From Aureococcus anophagefferens (lineage: Eukaryota; Sar; Pelagophyceae; Pelagomonadales; Pelagomonadaceae), in assembly GCF_000186865.1 (NCBI RefSeq), contig NW_008705573.1:2373-66372 (forward strand): a stretch of DNA of 64,000 nucleotides. Direction: 5' to 3'. The notes under the pieces were generated by a model, which had not been told where the DNA came from, searched no databases, and was given only the letters and a program-made list of their open reading frames with translations. Of the stretch, positions 25,544 to 35,062 are shown piece by piece (positions within the stretch are counted from its first letter, which is position 1; the number at the start of each line of letters is the position of its first letter). Made by a program: the position numbers and the translations under genes.

Positions 25544-26656
25544 ATGGCCGAGGCGGCTGCGCGGCGGTCGACGCCCGACGGCGTCGAGTCGACGGGGCGC
25601 GCCGCCGACGACGCCGTCGGCGAGCGCGACATCAACCTCTCCGTGCGGTCCGAGGCCAAGCCGGAGCCCTTCCGGACGCTCTCCGAGGCGCTGACGCCGA
25701 AGCAGGACTTCAACGAGGGCAGCGACGACGGCGGCCGCGAGGACCTGCGGGACCCGGACCACTGCCGGCGCCTGCTGGCGCCCAACGCCTTCGACGGCAT
25801 CGCCTGGGCCGCGGCGCCGCCGCGCGCCGAGGCCAAGGACGCCGCGGCGGCGGCCGCCGCGGACGCGCGCGCCGCGGGCTTCGAGTACATGAGCGAGGTC
25901 GTGCGCATCGTGCCCTGGACCAGCATGCGCTGGGTCCAGGAGGCGAAGCGGCGCACGCGGACGCTCTGCAGCCTCGCGGACTACGGCCAGCCGCGCGCGC
26001 CGCGCGACGAGCAGGTCGTGCCGTCCGAGGTGCCGACGGCCATCGGCAGCGGCGCCATGGCCGTCGTCGCCATGGCCGCGACGTCGGCGACGCCGGACCC
26101 GGGGCACGGCCGCCCGTCCGTCGTCGCCGTGAAGATCCTGAAGAAGGACGTCGCGGTGATCCAGCGCGAGGTGCGGGGCAGGACGAGGGTGATTCAACGT
26201 CGCTTCAACGTGAGTGTTCCGCGCGCGCGCGTTCCGGAAACAGCATCCACGCGTCGAGAGCGCTCCGAGGGATGATCGCTCGTCCCAAAGTCAGCCGAAA
26301 CGAGCGGAAATCGACCGAGAAAGGAGCCTTTGAAGTTGGGCATGTCGCACCCTTTTCCCGCCCAGGCGAGGTGCGGTGCTTCGCGCGCGAGGTCGCGCTC
26401 CTGGGCCAGCTCGCGCACCCGAACCTGCTCAAGTGCCACGGCTGCGGCGCGGGCCCCCAGGGGCGGCCCTTCTGCGTCCTCGACCTCATCGAGGAGACGG
26501 TCTTCGAGGCCCTGCGCCTCGGCGAGTGCGCGACGTCGCCGCCCGCGCGGCGCGCGGTGTCCAAGGTCTGGCCCTCGGACTCGCGCTACCGCCTCGCGGC
26601 GGAGCTCGCCGACGCCCTCGCCTACCTGCACCACCGGGCCCTGCCGGGCTACCGCG

Positions 26657-26687
<31 letters not shown>

Positions 26688-27273
26688 GGGCGTGACGTCG
26701 CGGCGCCAGCTCAAGCTCTTCGACCTCGGCCTCGCGACGCTCGTCGGCGCGGGGCGGGGCGCCGACGAGAAGCGCGGCCAGACCGAGGAGCTCCACCGCC
26801 TCACGCCGGAGACGGGCACGCAGCGCTACCTGTCGCCCGAGTCGATGCTCGGCCTGCCCTACAACGCCAAGGTCGACGTCTACGCGTTCGGCCTCGCGGC
26901 GCTCGAGCTCCTCTCCCTCGACCGGCCCTTCTCCAACCTCAACGCCAAGGAGCACCGTCTCTGCGTCTGCCCGCCCATCAACCAGCGGCCGAGCGTGCCG
27001 AGGAAGTGGGACCCGGCGCTCCGCGCGCTCCTCGCCAAGTGCTGGGCGCCCGACATCGCCGACCGGCCGGCCATGGACGACGTCCACGCGACGCTCCTGC
27101 GCCTCCGCGACTCCGAGCACCTCTTCAAGCAGCCGACCATGTTCGCGCGGCGCTTCTCCTTCGGCTCGAACCGGTCGTCGCGGGACCGGACGCCGTCGCC
27201 GTCGCCCCGGACGCCGTCCGTCCACCTCGGCGCCGGCGCCCGGCGGCGCGCCGACGCGCCCGACCACAAATGA
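25544..27273 (+). CDS. Protein kinase with DLG in place of DFG
   Basis: Exons 25544-26165 and 26366-27273 give 509 residues. The N-terminal ~170 residues are acidic and unrecognised. The kinase domain starts near VPTAIGSGAMAVVAMA (Gly-loop) with VAVKILKKD (catalytic Lys), then REVALLGQLAHPNLLKCHGCG, VVHRDLKPDNMG (catalytic loop), LFDLGLATLV (Mg motif, DLG), TGTQRYLSPESM and AKVDVYAFGLAALELLS. The wording is TKL/dual-specificity-like; lack of HRDLKxxN Tyr-kinase features suggests Ser/Thr activity. The C-terminal tail is Ser/Pro/Arg-rich (RDRTPSPSPRTPS). The first in-frame ATG with good context is used. Confidence 0.85.
26166..26365 (+). mobile_element. Introner-like element: 200-nt intron with TIRs and 11-bp target duplication
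   Basis: GCGAGGTGCGG occurs at 26166-26176 and at 26366-26376, flanking the insertion. Terminal inverted repeats are GGGCAGGACGAGGGTG (just inside the left copy) and CACCCTTTTCCCGCCC (just before the right AG), 14 of 16 matching. Splicing GC...CCCAG (26166-26365) or GT...GAG (26171-26370) gives the same mRNA, joining QRE to VRCFAREVALL. The internal core around 26284-26301 resembles the elements in the beta-helix gene. Confidence 0.85.
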
Positions 27274-27393
27274 CCGCTCTCCCAGGTCCGCCGCTTCCAT
27301 CTGGCGCAAACTTTATCCGGCACGTCGTAGCCGTCCCCGCCCGGCGCAGCCCGGCGGGACCCTCTATGTGTGTCATTAACTCAGCTGATTCTC

Positions 27394-28236
27394 TTACTTC
27401 TTCTTCCGGCGGCCCTTGCGCGCCTCGGCCTCGAGCTCGGCGAGGATCTTGGCCGCGGCCATGCTCGCGGCGCGCTTGCTCGGGTGCATGCCCTTGGCCG
27501 TCGCGTTCGCGGTCCGGTCGCCGTAGTGGGCCTGGACGGTGATGGTCGGGTCGTGGTCCGGGCCGGTCTTGCGGATGGTCTCGTAGGTCGGGAGGGGCCG
27601 CTTGTGCTTCTGGGCGTGCTCCTGGAGCCGCGTCTTCGGGTCGCGGAGCGGCGGCGTCGCGTCGGCCTTCGCGAGGAGCGGCGCCCAGGCCTTGAGGACG
27701 ACGCGCTTGGACGCCGCGTAGCCGCCGTCCACGAAGACGGCGCCGACGATGGCCTCGAGGGCGTCGGCGACCATGGTGTCGTTGGAGTTCGAGCGCGAGA
27801 CCCAGAGGCCGTGCGACTTGGCCCGGACGTGGCCGTCGAGCCTCAGGCCGCCCGCGACGGCGACGAGCGCCTCGGTGCGCACGAGGCCCGAGTGGCGGAT
27901 CTGCGACTCGCCCTCGTCCTCGTCCGGGTAGTGGTCGTGGAGCCACTCGGCGACGACGAGGCCGAGCACGCGGTCGCCCAGGAACTCGAGGCGCTCGAAG
28001 CGCCCCGTCGACGCGTGCGCGCCGGTCGACGGGTGCGTCAGCGCCGCCTCGAGGTGGTCGAGGTCGTCGAAGTCGTGGTCCAGGCGCTTCGACAGCGACT
28101 CGAGGTCCTCCGCGGGCGGCGGGCCGCCGGCGCGCCGCGGCGCGCCGCGCACGACCGCGAGCTGCGCCTTGCTCGCCGCCTTGCTCGCGAAGCGCCGCGC
28201 GGCGATGAGCAGCATGATGCTGGACGCGAGCAGCAT
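27394..28236 (-). CDS. Ribonuclease III with dsRNA-binding domain
   Basis: 280 residues. The RNase III signature FERLEFLGDRVLGLVVAEWL and the second acidic cluster VADALEAIVGAVFVDGGY supply the conserved catalytic Glu/Asp residues. The C-terminal dsRBD (DPKTRLQEHAQKHKRPLPTYETIRKTGP...KRAASMAAAKILAELE) follows, with a Lys/Arg tail. The order and single catalytic domain are bacterial/organelle-type, not Dicer. The N-terminus (MLLASSIMLLIAARRFASKAASKAQLA) could be an organelle presequence, so plastid or mitochondrial rRNA processing is plausible. Confidence 0.92.
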   Translation of the reverse strand: MLLASSIMLLIAARRFASKAASKAQLAVVRGAPRRAGGPPPAEDLESLSKRLDHDFDDLDHLEAALTHPSTGAHASTGRFERLEFLGDRVLGLVVAEWLHDHYPDEDEGESQIRHSGLVRTEALVAVAGGLRLDGHVRAKSHGLWVSRSNSNDTMVADALEAIVGAVFVDGGYAASKRVVLKAWAPLLAKADATPPLRDPKTRLQEHAQKHKRPLPTYETIRKTGPDHDPTITVQAHYGDRTANATAKGMHPSKRAASMAAAKILAELEAEARKGRRKKK

Positions 28237-28417
28237 GCGCCGCGCGTCGGCGGCGGGAGGAGAAAGAGGTGCAAGAGGTTAGCGGGCAGAGCTCAGCGGG
28301 CCTCGCGCGCACCCACTGCGTCGATGCCCATGCTTTTGCCGCCTCAATGTGCATTATTGAATGTTCAATAAAAAGAGGCTGCCCCGGCTCTTCCGACGAT
28401 CGGGGGCTGCCCTTGCC

Positions 28418-29704
28418 ATGGGTCCCACGCGGCGGTCGAACCCGGCCTTCGTCCTTGAGGACGTCGACGACGGCGACGTGGCGCCGCCGGCGACGGCGTC
28501 GGCGTGCGCCCCGGCGGAGATGCCGAACTCGCTCGACGAGGCCCCGCGGACGCCGGCGACGCCGCCGGCGACGCCGCCGGCGTCCCCCGCCTGCTCGCCG
28601 CGGCGGCTCCTGAGCGAGGCCATGTACTGCATCCGCATGGACCGCGGCCGGGCGCTGCGCGCGCTCCGCGACCGCCACGGGCCCGAGGCGCTCTGGCGCC
28701 TGGTCGACGCGCGGGGCAGCAACCTGCTCCACCTCTGCGTCTTCTTCAACTCCTACGAGTGCGCCGCCGTCGTCCTCGCGCCGCGGCGCGGCGCGGCGCC
28801 GGCGCCGGCGGGCGGCGGCGCGCCGGGCCCGCGGCGCCTCGCGCGCCAGCCGGGCGACGACGGGCGGACGCCGCTGCACCTCTGCTACGAGCGCGGCGAC
28901 CAGGCGCGCCTGGGCGTCGTGACGCCGCCGGACCCGCGGCTCTTCGCCCTCGTCGAGGCCCAGGTCTACGACGCCGACGAGCGCGCGGCCGCGCGCGGCG
29001 CCGTCGACGAGTCCGCGGCCGCCGCGCGCGACCCTAACCGCCGCGACGCGCTGGGCCGCAAGCCGGGCGACCGGCCCGCCCGGCGGTCGCCGCGGCGGAG
29101 CGCGAAGCGCGCCGTCGCCGGCGGCCGCGACGCGCCGCGCGCGGACGAGGGCGCCGACCGCGCGGAGGCCTCCGGCGCGCGCCGCGGCCGCCGCTTCGCG
29201 CCGGGCCGGAAGCCGCGGCGCGAGCTCGCCGCGCCGGCCATGAGCGTCGCGCCGGGCGACGACGCGCCGGCGCGCGACGCGCCCGGCGACGCGCCCGGCG
29301 GCGACGTCGCGTCGTCCGACGACAGCGGCTCCGACGGCGGCGGCGGCTCCGAGGCCTTCGCCGACGCGGGCGCGGCGCCGTCCTTCGTGTGCGCGCCCGA
29401 CGACGACGCGTTCGGCGCGGCCGCGCCGCTGCTCTTCGGCGCGGGCGCGCCCGCGCGGGCCCGCGGCGAGCCCGACTCGGTCCTCGGCCGCCTCGGCCTC
29501 GGCTTCTTCTTCTGCGCCTGCAACGGCCTCGACGCGGACCCGCCGGGCCCGCCGCCGCCGCCCGGCGAGTCGGCGACGCCGCCGCTGGACCTCGTCTCCG
29601 CGCCGCGCGCGCCCGTGGAGACGTGCGACCTCGACGGCGACGGCGCGCCCCGGCCCGCCGACGACGACGAGCAGGCGCCCCAGGTCGCGAACCTCGTGTT
29701 CTAA
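28418..29704 (+). CDS. Ankyrin-repeat-like, mostly disordered protein
   Basis: 428 residues from the ATG at 28418 (CCATGG). Residues ~70-170 contain ankyrin-like helices: GPEALWRLVDARGSNLLHLCVFFNSYECAAVVL and DDGRTPLHLCYERGDQARLG (TPLHLC core). The rest is Ala/Asp/Arg/Pro-rich and probably disordered, with a hydrophobic patch LGRLGLGFFFCACNGL near the end. Function unknown. The frame was preferred over the antisense frame because of the TPLHLC motif. Confidence 0.55.
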   Translation: MGPTRRSNPAFVLEDVDDGDVAPPATASACAPAEMPNSLDEAPRTPATPPATPPASPACSPRRLLSEAMYCIRMDRGRALRALRDRHGPEALWRLVDARGSNLLHLCVFFNSYECAAVVLAPRRGAAPAPAGGGAPGPRRLARQPGDDGRTPLHLCYERGDQARLGVVTPPDPRLFALVEAQVYDADERAAARGAVDESAAAARDPNRRDALGRKPGDRPARRSPRRSAKRAVAGGRDAPRADEGADRAEASGARRGRRFAPGRKPRRELAAPAMSVAPGDDAPARDAPGDAPGGDVASSDDSGSDGGGGSEAFADAGAAPSFVCAPDDDAFGAAAPLLFGAGAPARARGEPDSVLGRLGLGFFFCACNGLDADPPGPPPPPGESATPPLDLVSAPRAPVETCDLDGDGAPRPADDDEQAPQVANLVF

Positions 29705-29905
29705 AGTTGGGTAGGACGGGGGCTGGGTGGGCGCCGGCAGTGCGCCACTTAGTGCGCCGGCTCGGACGGCAACGTCGACTGCACCGTCGACTCATCTCAA
29801 CGCCAACCAAACGCTGTGCCCAGCTCTTGGCGGCCATCGCGACGCGCCGCGCCGACCGGTCGACGCGCCGACGCGCCGACGCGCCGCGGCCTTGATCCGT
29901 CGGCC

Positions 29906-32161
29906 ATGTCGGACGACGCGTCGGAGCGCGCGGCCATGGACGCGGCGGCGGCGGCGGTCAAGGCCTGGGCGACGCGGCCGGCCTTCGAGCCCGACGCCAC
30001 GGTGAACGCGCACCGCGCGGGCCTCGGCGCCTGCTACGGCGCGGCGGCGCGCCTCGAGTTCGCCGGGTCGCTCAACGTCGACGCGACGACGGCGGCGGAG
30101 CTCGCCGCGGAGGCGGCGCTCGAGGCGCGCGTCGCCGCGTGCGCGGCGCGCGAGCGGCGGTGCCACGATTTCCGCGAGGACGTCGAGGCGTGCCTCGGCA
30201 CGCTCGCGCGCGTCGGGTCCTGCCGCGACGAGGCCGGCGCCAAGGCCGCCGAGGTGACGTCGGCGTGCGACGCGATCCTCGACGCGCAGCGGGCCTTGGT
30301 CGTCGAGGCGGAGAAGTACGACGACGCGTTGGGCGACCTGGAACCCGTCGCGCCCGCGCGGCTCGCGCGCGTGTCGGCGGAAGCCGCCGACGACGTCGAG
30401 GACTTCGAGGCCGCCGTGCGCGAGCTCGAGGGCAAGCTCGCGCGCGTCGACGCGCGGCGCGCGCGCGGCGAGCGGCTCTTCCGCGACGAGGAGCCGTACG
30501 TCGCCGCGCTCGCGCGCGCGCGCGTCGCGGCCTGCGACGCCTGCCGCGACGGCCTCCTCGCGGCGCTGCGGCGCGCGACGCTCGACGGCGCCGACGCCGC
30601 GCGCAGCGCGCCGGACGGCGGCGGCGACGGCGACGGCGCGGCGGTCGGCGAGGCCGAGGCCGCGGCGCTCCTCGCGCGCGCGCCGCTCGTCGCGCGGCTC
30701 CACGGCCAGCTCCGGCGGCCGCCGGGCGACCGGCCCGACGTCGCGGCCGCGGCGGCGCGCTGCGGCGACGCCGTGCAGCGCGCGTACTGGGCGCGGCGCG
30801 GCGCCGTCGCGCGCGCGGCCGTCGAGCGCGCGGTCGACGCGGCGCAGGGCGGCGGCGCGGCGGCCATCGCCCGCGACGCGTCGGCGGCCGCGCGGCGCGC
30901 GCTCCGCCGCGAGCGCGAGCTCCACGGCGCCGTCTTCGGGACGTCGCGCGGCGTCGACGCGCGCGACGAGCGGCTCGCGGCCGCGGCGCTCGGCGACGTC
31001 GCGGGCGAGCTCCACGCGGCGGCGCGCGCGTCCGTGCTCCGGAGCGACGATCTGGACGGGCTGCGGGACGTCGTCGCGGCCGCGCGCGAGGCGCGCGCCG
31101 CGCCGGGCGCCGAGGTCGACCCGGAGGTCCAGCAGTCGCTCGAGCGGCTCCGCGCGGACGCCCAGGAGCGCGCGACCTTCGTCGCGCTCGCCGCCGTCCG
31201 CGCCGCCGTCGAGGCCCACGAGGCGGACCCGGCGCAGCTCGCGGCCGCGCTCGAGCCGGGCGCGTGGTACGGGCCGCTCCGGGCGACCCTGAAAACGCTG
31301 AGCAAGCTCCACGGCGCCGTCGACGCGCCCGTCTTCGACGACCTGGCGCGCCACGCCGTCGCCGCCTGCGTCGCGGCGCTGCGGCGCGGCGCGGACGCGC
31401 TCCAGGAGAAGGCGGCCACGGCGGACGCGCGCTTCGACGCCTTGCTCTTCGCGATCTCGCACCTCCTCGTGCTCCGCGAGCGCATCGCGCCCCTGGGCAT
31501 CAAGTTCGGCGCCGTGACGCGCGAGCTCGACTGGCGCGGCGCGCGCGCGGCGGCGGCGAAGCTGAGGCCGCCGGCCGCGCCGGCGACCGCGCCGCGCCGC
31601 GGCGTCTTCGCGTCCATCGCGGCGGGCCTCTTCGGGTCGTCGACGACGCAGAAGGCCGAGGCCATCGGCGAGCTCGCCCAGCGGGGCATGCCCACGGTCG
31701 ACGAGCGCGCCGTCGACGCGAAGCGCGACCTCGAGCTCGAGCTCAAGCGCGCGTGCGCGGCGTTCGTCGCCCTCGCGCACCGCGAGATGGCCAAGGCCCT
31801 CAACGAGCCTTTGAAGGCCGCGCGCCTCCTGCTCCCGAACCACGCCGACGTCTCCGAGGCGAGCCCCGCGGAGCTCACCAAGTGCAAGCAGCGGCCCTTC
31901 GCGCAGCCGGCGGCCGTCGGCAAGGCGCTCCGCGACGCGCGCGGCGACGCCAAGGCGACGCTCGACAAGCTCCAGCGCAAGTGCGCCGACTTCCTCGAGA
32001 ACGCGAACACGCGCAAGGTGCTCCTCAAGCCCGCCAAGGCCAAGACCATGCAGTCCCTCCGCGAGTTCGCGAAGCTCGCGGAGGCGCTCCTCCCGCGGGA
32101 CCTCCTCTCGGAGCTCGACGACGACGTCGCCGCCATCACGGCCCTCTGCGCCGCCGAGTGA
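29906..32161 (+). CDS. COG3: Conserved oligomeric Golgi complex subunit 3 (Sec34 family)
   Basis: 751 residues from the ATG at 29906, slightly shorter than human COG3. The C-terminal half follows COG3: FDALLFAISHLLVLRERIAPLGIKFGAVTRELDW, the loop RRGVFASIAAGLFG, AVDAKRDLELELKRACAAFVALAHREM, then KQRPFAQPAAVGKALRDAR and TRKVLLKPAKAKTMQSLREFAKL. The N-terminal half is an Ala-rich coiled-coil as in other COG subunits. It would act as a peripheral Golgi tether for retrograde vesicles. Confidence 0.85.
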   Translation: MSDDASERAAMDAAAAAVKAWATRPAFEPDATVNAHRAGLGACYGAAARLEFAGSLNVDATTAAELAAEAALEARVAACAARERRCHDFREDVEACLGTLARVGSCRDEAGAKAAEVTSACDAILDAQRALVVEAEKYDDALGDLEPVAPARLARVSAEAADDVEDFEAAVRELEGKLARVDARRARGERLFRDEEPYVAALARARVAACDACRDGLLAALRRATLDGADAARSAPDGGGDGDGAAVGEAEAAALLARAPLVARLHGQLRRPPGDRPDVAAAAARCGDAVQRAYWARRGAVARAAVERAVDAAQGGGAAAIARDASAAARRALRRERELHGAVFGTSRGVDARDERLAAAALGDVAGELHAAARASVLRSDDLDGLRDVVAAAREARAAPGAEVDPEVQQSLERLRADAQERATFVALAAVRAAVEAHEADPAQLAAALEPGAWYGPLRATLKTLSKLHGAVDAPVFDDLARHAVAACVAALRRGADALQEKAATADARFDALLFAISHLLVLRERIAPLGIKFGAVTRELDWRGARAAAAKLRPPAAPATAPRRGVFASIAAGLFGSSTTQKAEAIGELAQRGMPTVDERAVDAKRDLELELKRACAAFVALAHREMAKALNEPLKAARLLLPNHADVSEASPAELTKCKQRPFAQPAAVGKALRDARGDAKATLDKLQRKCADFLENANTRKVLLKPAKAKTMQSLREFAKLAEALLPRDLLSELDDDVAAITALCAAE

Positions 32162-32194
32162 TAACTCCCCATCTAGGAACCGTCGTTTAGCTCC

Positions 32195-34408
32195 CTACAT
32201 CCACACGGCGGACGCGGCGTCGCCGTAGATCTTCTTGAGCTGGAAGCCGTACTTCTCGACGACGGCCGCGCGCTTGAGCTTGAGCGTCGGCGTGAGCTCG
32301 CCCGTGTTCTGGGAGAAGTCTAAAGGCAGGATGGCGAACTTCTGGACCTTCTGCGCGCTCGACACGGCCGTGTCGTTGTAGGCGTCGATGGCCGTTTGAC
32401 ACGCCTTGCGCCAGACCGCGTCGTTCTCCGCGTCCTTGGCGGACGTGACCGCCGGGTTCACGTCTTTCGCCGCGCCGACGAGGACGTCGTCGAAGGAGCC
32501 CGTGGCGTCGTTCTGCTGCTGCTTGAGCGTGAAGAGCACCGAGAGGAACTTGAGCTTGTCGCCGACGACGACGGCCGTCGACACGCCCGGCAGCAGCGAC
32601 TTGAGCGCGTCCTCGATGGGCACGGGCGGCACGTTCTCGCCGCCGGCGGTGATGAGCAGCTCCTTGATGCGGCCCGTGATCTTGAGCATGGGCGCGGCGC
32701 CGGCGCCGAAGGGCACCAAGGCGCCCGTGTCGCCGGAGTGGTTCCAGCCGTCCGCGTCGACGGCCTCCCGCGTCTTGCCGTCGTCGCGGAGGTAGCCCAG
32801 CATGACGGACCGGCCGCGGAAGCAGACCTCGCCCTCGCCCGGCTTGTCGCGGCCGGCGACGTGGTCCAGCTTGATCTCGACGCCCGGCACCGCCGGCCCG
32901 CAGTAGCCCGGCGCGTAGTACTCGTTGAGCGTCACGGCCGCGGGCCCCGCGACCTCGGACATGCCGAACGCCTCGTTGACGACCAAACCCAGGCTCCCGA
33001 AATACTCGAGCGTCGACGACGCGATGGGCGCCGCGCCCGTGAAGAGGAAGTGCGCGCGGTCGAGGCCGATGGCCGCGTGGACCTTTTTCAGGATGACCAT
33101 GGCGAATGTGCGCTCCGCGGCCGTCAGCGCGCCGCCGAGGAGGCCCGCGTACGCGCCCGCGGCCGCGTCCGCGCGGCCCTCGCGGTATTTCGCGAGCGCG
33201 ACCTTCTTCGCCCACGTACTCAGCTTCTTCTTGACGCCCGTCGTCGACGCGCCGACGGCCTGGAGCGCCTCGGCGAACTTCTCCCAGACGCGGGGCACGC
33301 CGAAGAAGACCGTCGGCCGCACGTGCTGCAGCGTCGCCTTCAGCGTGCCCTTCAACGCGTCGGGCCGCGCGAAGAAGAGCGTCGCGGCGTTGACCACGGG
33401 CCCGCAGCCGACGGACCGGCCCACGGTGACCAGGCCCGCGTAGATGTCGATGGCCTGGGCCGCGATGTGCGACAGCGGCAGGTACGACACGAGGCGCTCG
33501 CGGCCGCCCGGCGCTTTCCCGAAGCGCACGAACTCCGCGAAGGACGCGACGACCCAGGTCACGTTGTCGTGGCTGATCATGACGGCCTTGGGCCGGCCCG
33601 TCGTGCCAGAAGTGTATATCAGCGTGCAGCAGTGGCCGCTCTCCTGCGCGGCGACGCGGGCCGCGAGCGGGCCGCCGTCGGCCGGCGCGGACGCGAGGAA
33701 GGCGTCCCAGGCGAGCACGGGCGCCGACGGGCCCAAGGCACTCAAATCCGACCCCGCGTCGCCCCAGACGACCGCGGCCTTGAGCCCCGGCAGCGCGCCG
33801 GCGACGCTCCGGACCTTGTCGAGCTGGCCCTTGCCCTCGACGACGACGAGCGCCGCGCGCGAGTGCTCGAGGACGTACTGGACGGCGTCGGGCCCGTTCG
33901 TCGAGTAGATGCCGCTCGCGAAGCCGCCGGCGAGCACGGCGCCGAGGTCCGCGATGAGCCACTCCTTGGAGTTGAAGCCGACGATGCCGACGCCCTGCGT
34001 CGGCGCGAGGCCGAGCGCGATCATGGCCCGCGCCGCGGCGCGCACCTGGGCCACGTACTCGGCCCAGGTGAAGGACCGCCAGTTGCCGCCGTCCTCCCAG
34101 GCGAGCGCCTCGCTCGCGTTGTCCTCGAGCCGGTCGACGAGCGCGCCGACGGTCTCGGGCGCGCGCGACGCGACGCCCGCGGCGCTGAGGCCCCGCTGCA
34201 GGGCGACGCCGCCGTCGCTCGTGAAGGCCACCTTCGGCGTCTCCGTGTTGTAGTTGGACGCGTCGAGCGCCTGGGGCTTCGGGCGCGCCGCGGCGGCGCG
34301 CGTCTTCTTCTTGTAGAGGATGAAGGCGGCGACGGAGCCGACGACGACCGCCGCCTTGGTTTTTGGTGGGGCGCGGCGCCAGGCATCGAGGACTTTGTCG
34401 AGGATCAT
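32195..34408 (-). CDS. Long-chain acyl-CoA synthetase, ACSBG-like
   Basis: 737 residues from the ATG at 34408. A single hydrophobic anchor (KTKAAVVVGSVAAFILYKKK) is followed by an AMP-forming ligase. The P-loop is LIYTSGTTGRPKAVMISHDNV. Other motifs include VSYLPLSHIAAQ, FLFTGAAPIASSTLEYF, VNEAFGMSEVAGP, DADGWNHSGDTG and ITGRIKELLITAGGENVPP (acyl-binding and hinge motifs). The wording around GGENVPPVPIEDAL is characteristic of the bubblegum/ACSBG branch. It activates long-chain fatty acids to acyl-CoA, probably on ER or plastid membrane. An earlier in-frame ATG at 34483 exists. Confidence 0.93.
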   Translation of the reverse strand: MILDKVLDAWRRAPPKTKAAVVVGSVAAFILYKKKTRAAAARPKPQALDASNYNTETPKVAFTSDGGVALQRGLSAAGVASRAPETVGALVDRLEDNASEALAWEDGGNWRSFTWAEYVAQVRAAARAMIALGLAPTQGVGIVGFNSKEWLIADLGAVLAGGFASGIYSTNGPDAVQYVLEHSRAALVVVEGKGQLDKVRSVAGALPGLKAAVVWGDAGSDLSALGPSAPVLAWDAFLASAPADGGPLAARVAAQESGHCCTLIYTSGTTGRPKAVMISHDNVTWVVASFAEFVRFGKAPGGRERLVSYLPLSHIAAQAIDIYAGLVTVGRSVGCGPVVNAATLFFARPDALKGTLKATLQHVRPTVFFGVPRVWEKFAEALQAVGASTTGVKKKLSTWAKKVALAKYREGRADAAAGAYAGLLGGALTAAERTFAMVILKKVHAAIGLDRAHFLFTGAAPIASSTLEYFGSLGLVVNEAFGMSEVAGPAAVTLNEYYAPGYCGPAVPGVEIKLDHVAGRDKPGEGEVCFRGRSVMLGYLRDDGKTREAVDADGWNHSGDTGALVPFGAGAAPMLKITGRIKELLITAGGENVPPVPIEDALKSLLPGVSTAVVVGDKLKFLSVLFTLKQQQNDATGSFDDVLVGAAKDVNPAVTSAKDAENDAVWRKACQTAIDAYNDTAVSSAQKVQKFAILPLDFSQNTGELTPTLKLKRAAVVEKYGFQLKKIYGDAASAVWM

Positions 34409-34537
34409 CTCAGTACCCGCAGGGCCTTGCGCGGGTGACGTCAAGGCTCGGCGAACGAGCGGCTCGAGGTCCTCGGGCAGCACCAGAGCTGTGGCAGTGG
34501 ATGTTGGCGAGCACCTTCGGCCTGTGGCAGCTCGACG

Positions 34538-35062
34538 ATGACGACGCCTCGACGCCTGCCAGCGCTGCTCCTAGCGCTGCTCATAACCGCAACGCATGCA
34601 TTCGTCGCGCCTTCGACCACGCGCCGCCCAACAATCGCGCCGCTGCGGTCCAGCCGGGACGAGGAGCTCTTCCTCTGCGAGGAGCACGTGGCCATCGCCC
34701 TGGAGGAGCTCAAGGCCGAGTACGACGCCGTCTTCCACCAGGACGCGTCGCTGAAGATGTCCGGCGACGTGCGGCTCGAGGCCATCGAGGGCTGCGACGT
34801 GACGCTGCGCCTCTTCGGCCTCTTCTGGCACTCGCGGCCCGTCGTCTTCGGCCTGGCCGCCAACTACCTCGCGGCGCGCATCCCCGAGATCGCCGACGTC
34901 GTGCCCTTCTCCGAGGCCAACGTCGGCGACGACGACCGCCTGCGGTCGCCGGACTTCAACGGCGACCGGCGCGAGATCGAGCGCCTCGGCCACGAGCCCG
35001 ACGAGGTCGTCGTCATCCGCCACCGGCCGGGCCTCACGTTCACGGGCTATAACATCTACTAG
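34538..35062 (+). CDS. Small plastid-targeted protein, unknown function
   Basis: 174 residues. The signal peptide MTTPRRLPALLLALLITATHA is cleaved before FVAPSTTRRPTIAPLRSS, a textbook heterokont plastid presequence (Phe at +1, then Ser/Thr/Arg transit peptide). The mature part contains EEHVAIALEELKAEYDAVF and VTLRLFGLFWHSRPVVFGLAANYLAARIPEIADVV and is mixed alpha/beta. No family recognised. It is divergent from the acyl-CoA synthetase (129 bp). Its stop codon overlaps the stop of the convergent gene. Confidence 0.75.
   Translation: MTTPRRLPALLLALLITATHAFVAPSTTRRPTIAPLRSSRDEELFLCEEHVAIALEELKAEYDAVFHQDASLKMSGDVRLEAIEGCDVTLRLFGLFWHSRPVVFGLAANYLAARIPEIADVVPFSEANVGDDDRLRSPDFNGDRREIERLGHEPDEVVVIRHRPGLTFTGYNIY

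Noticed and set aside
30034..32172. 712-codon frame antisense to COG3
   Set aside because: Ser/Ala/Arg-rich mirror translation; COG3 motifs are on the plus strand.
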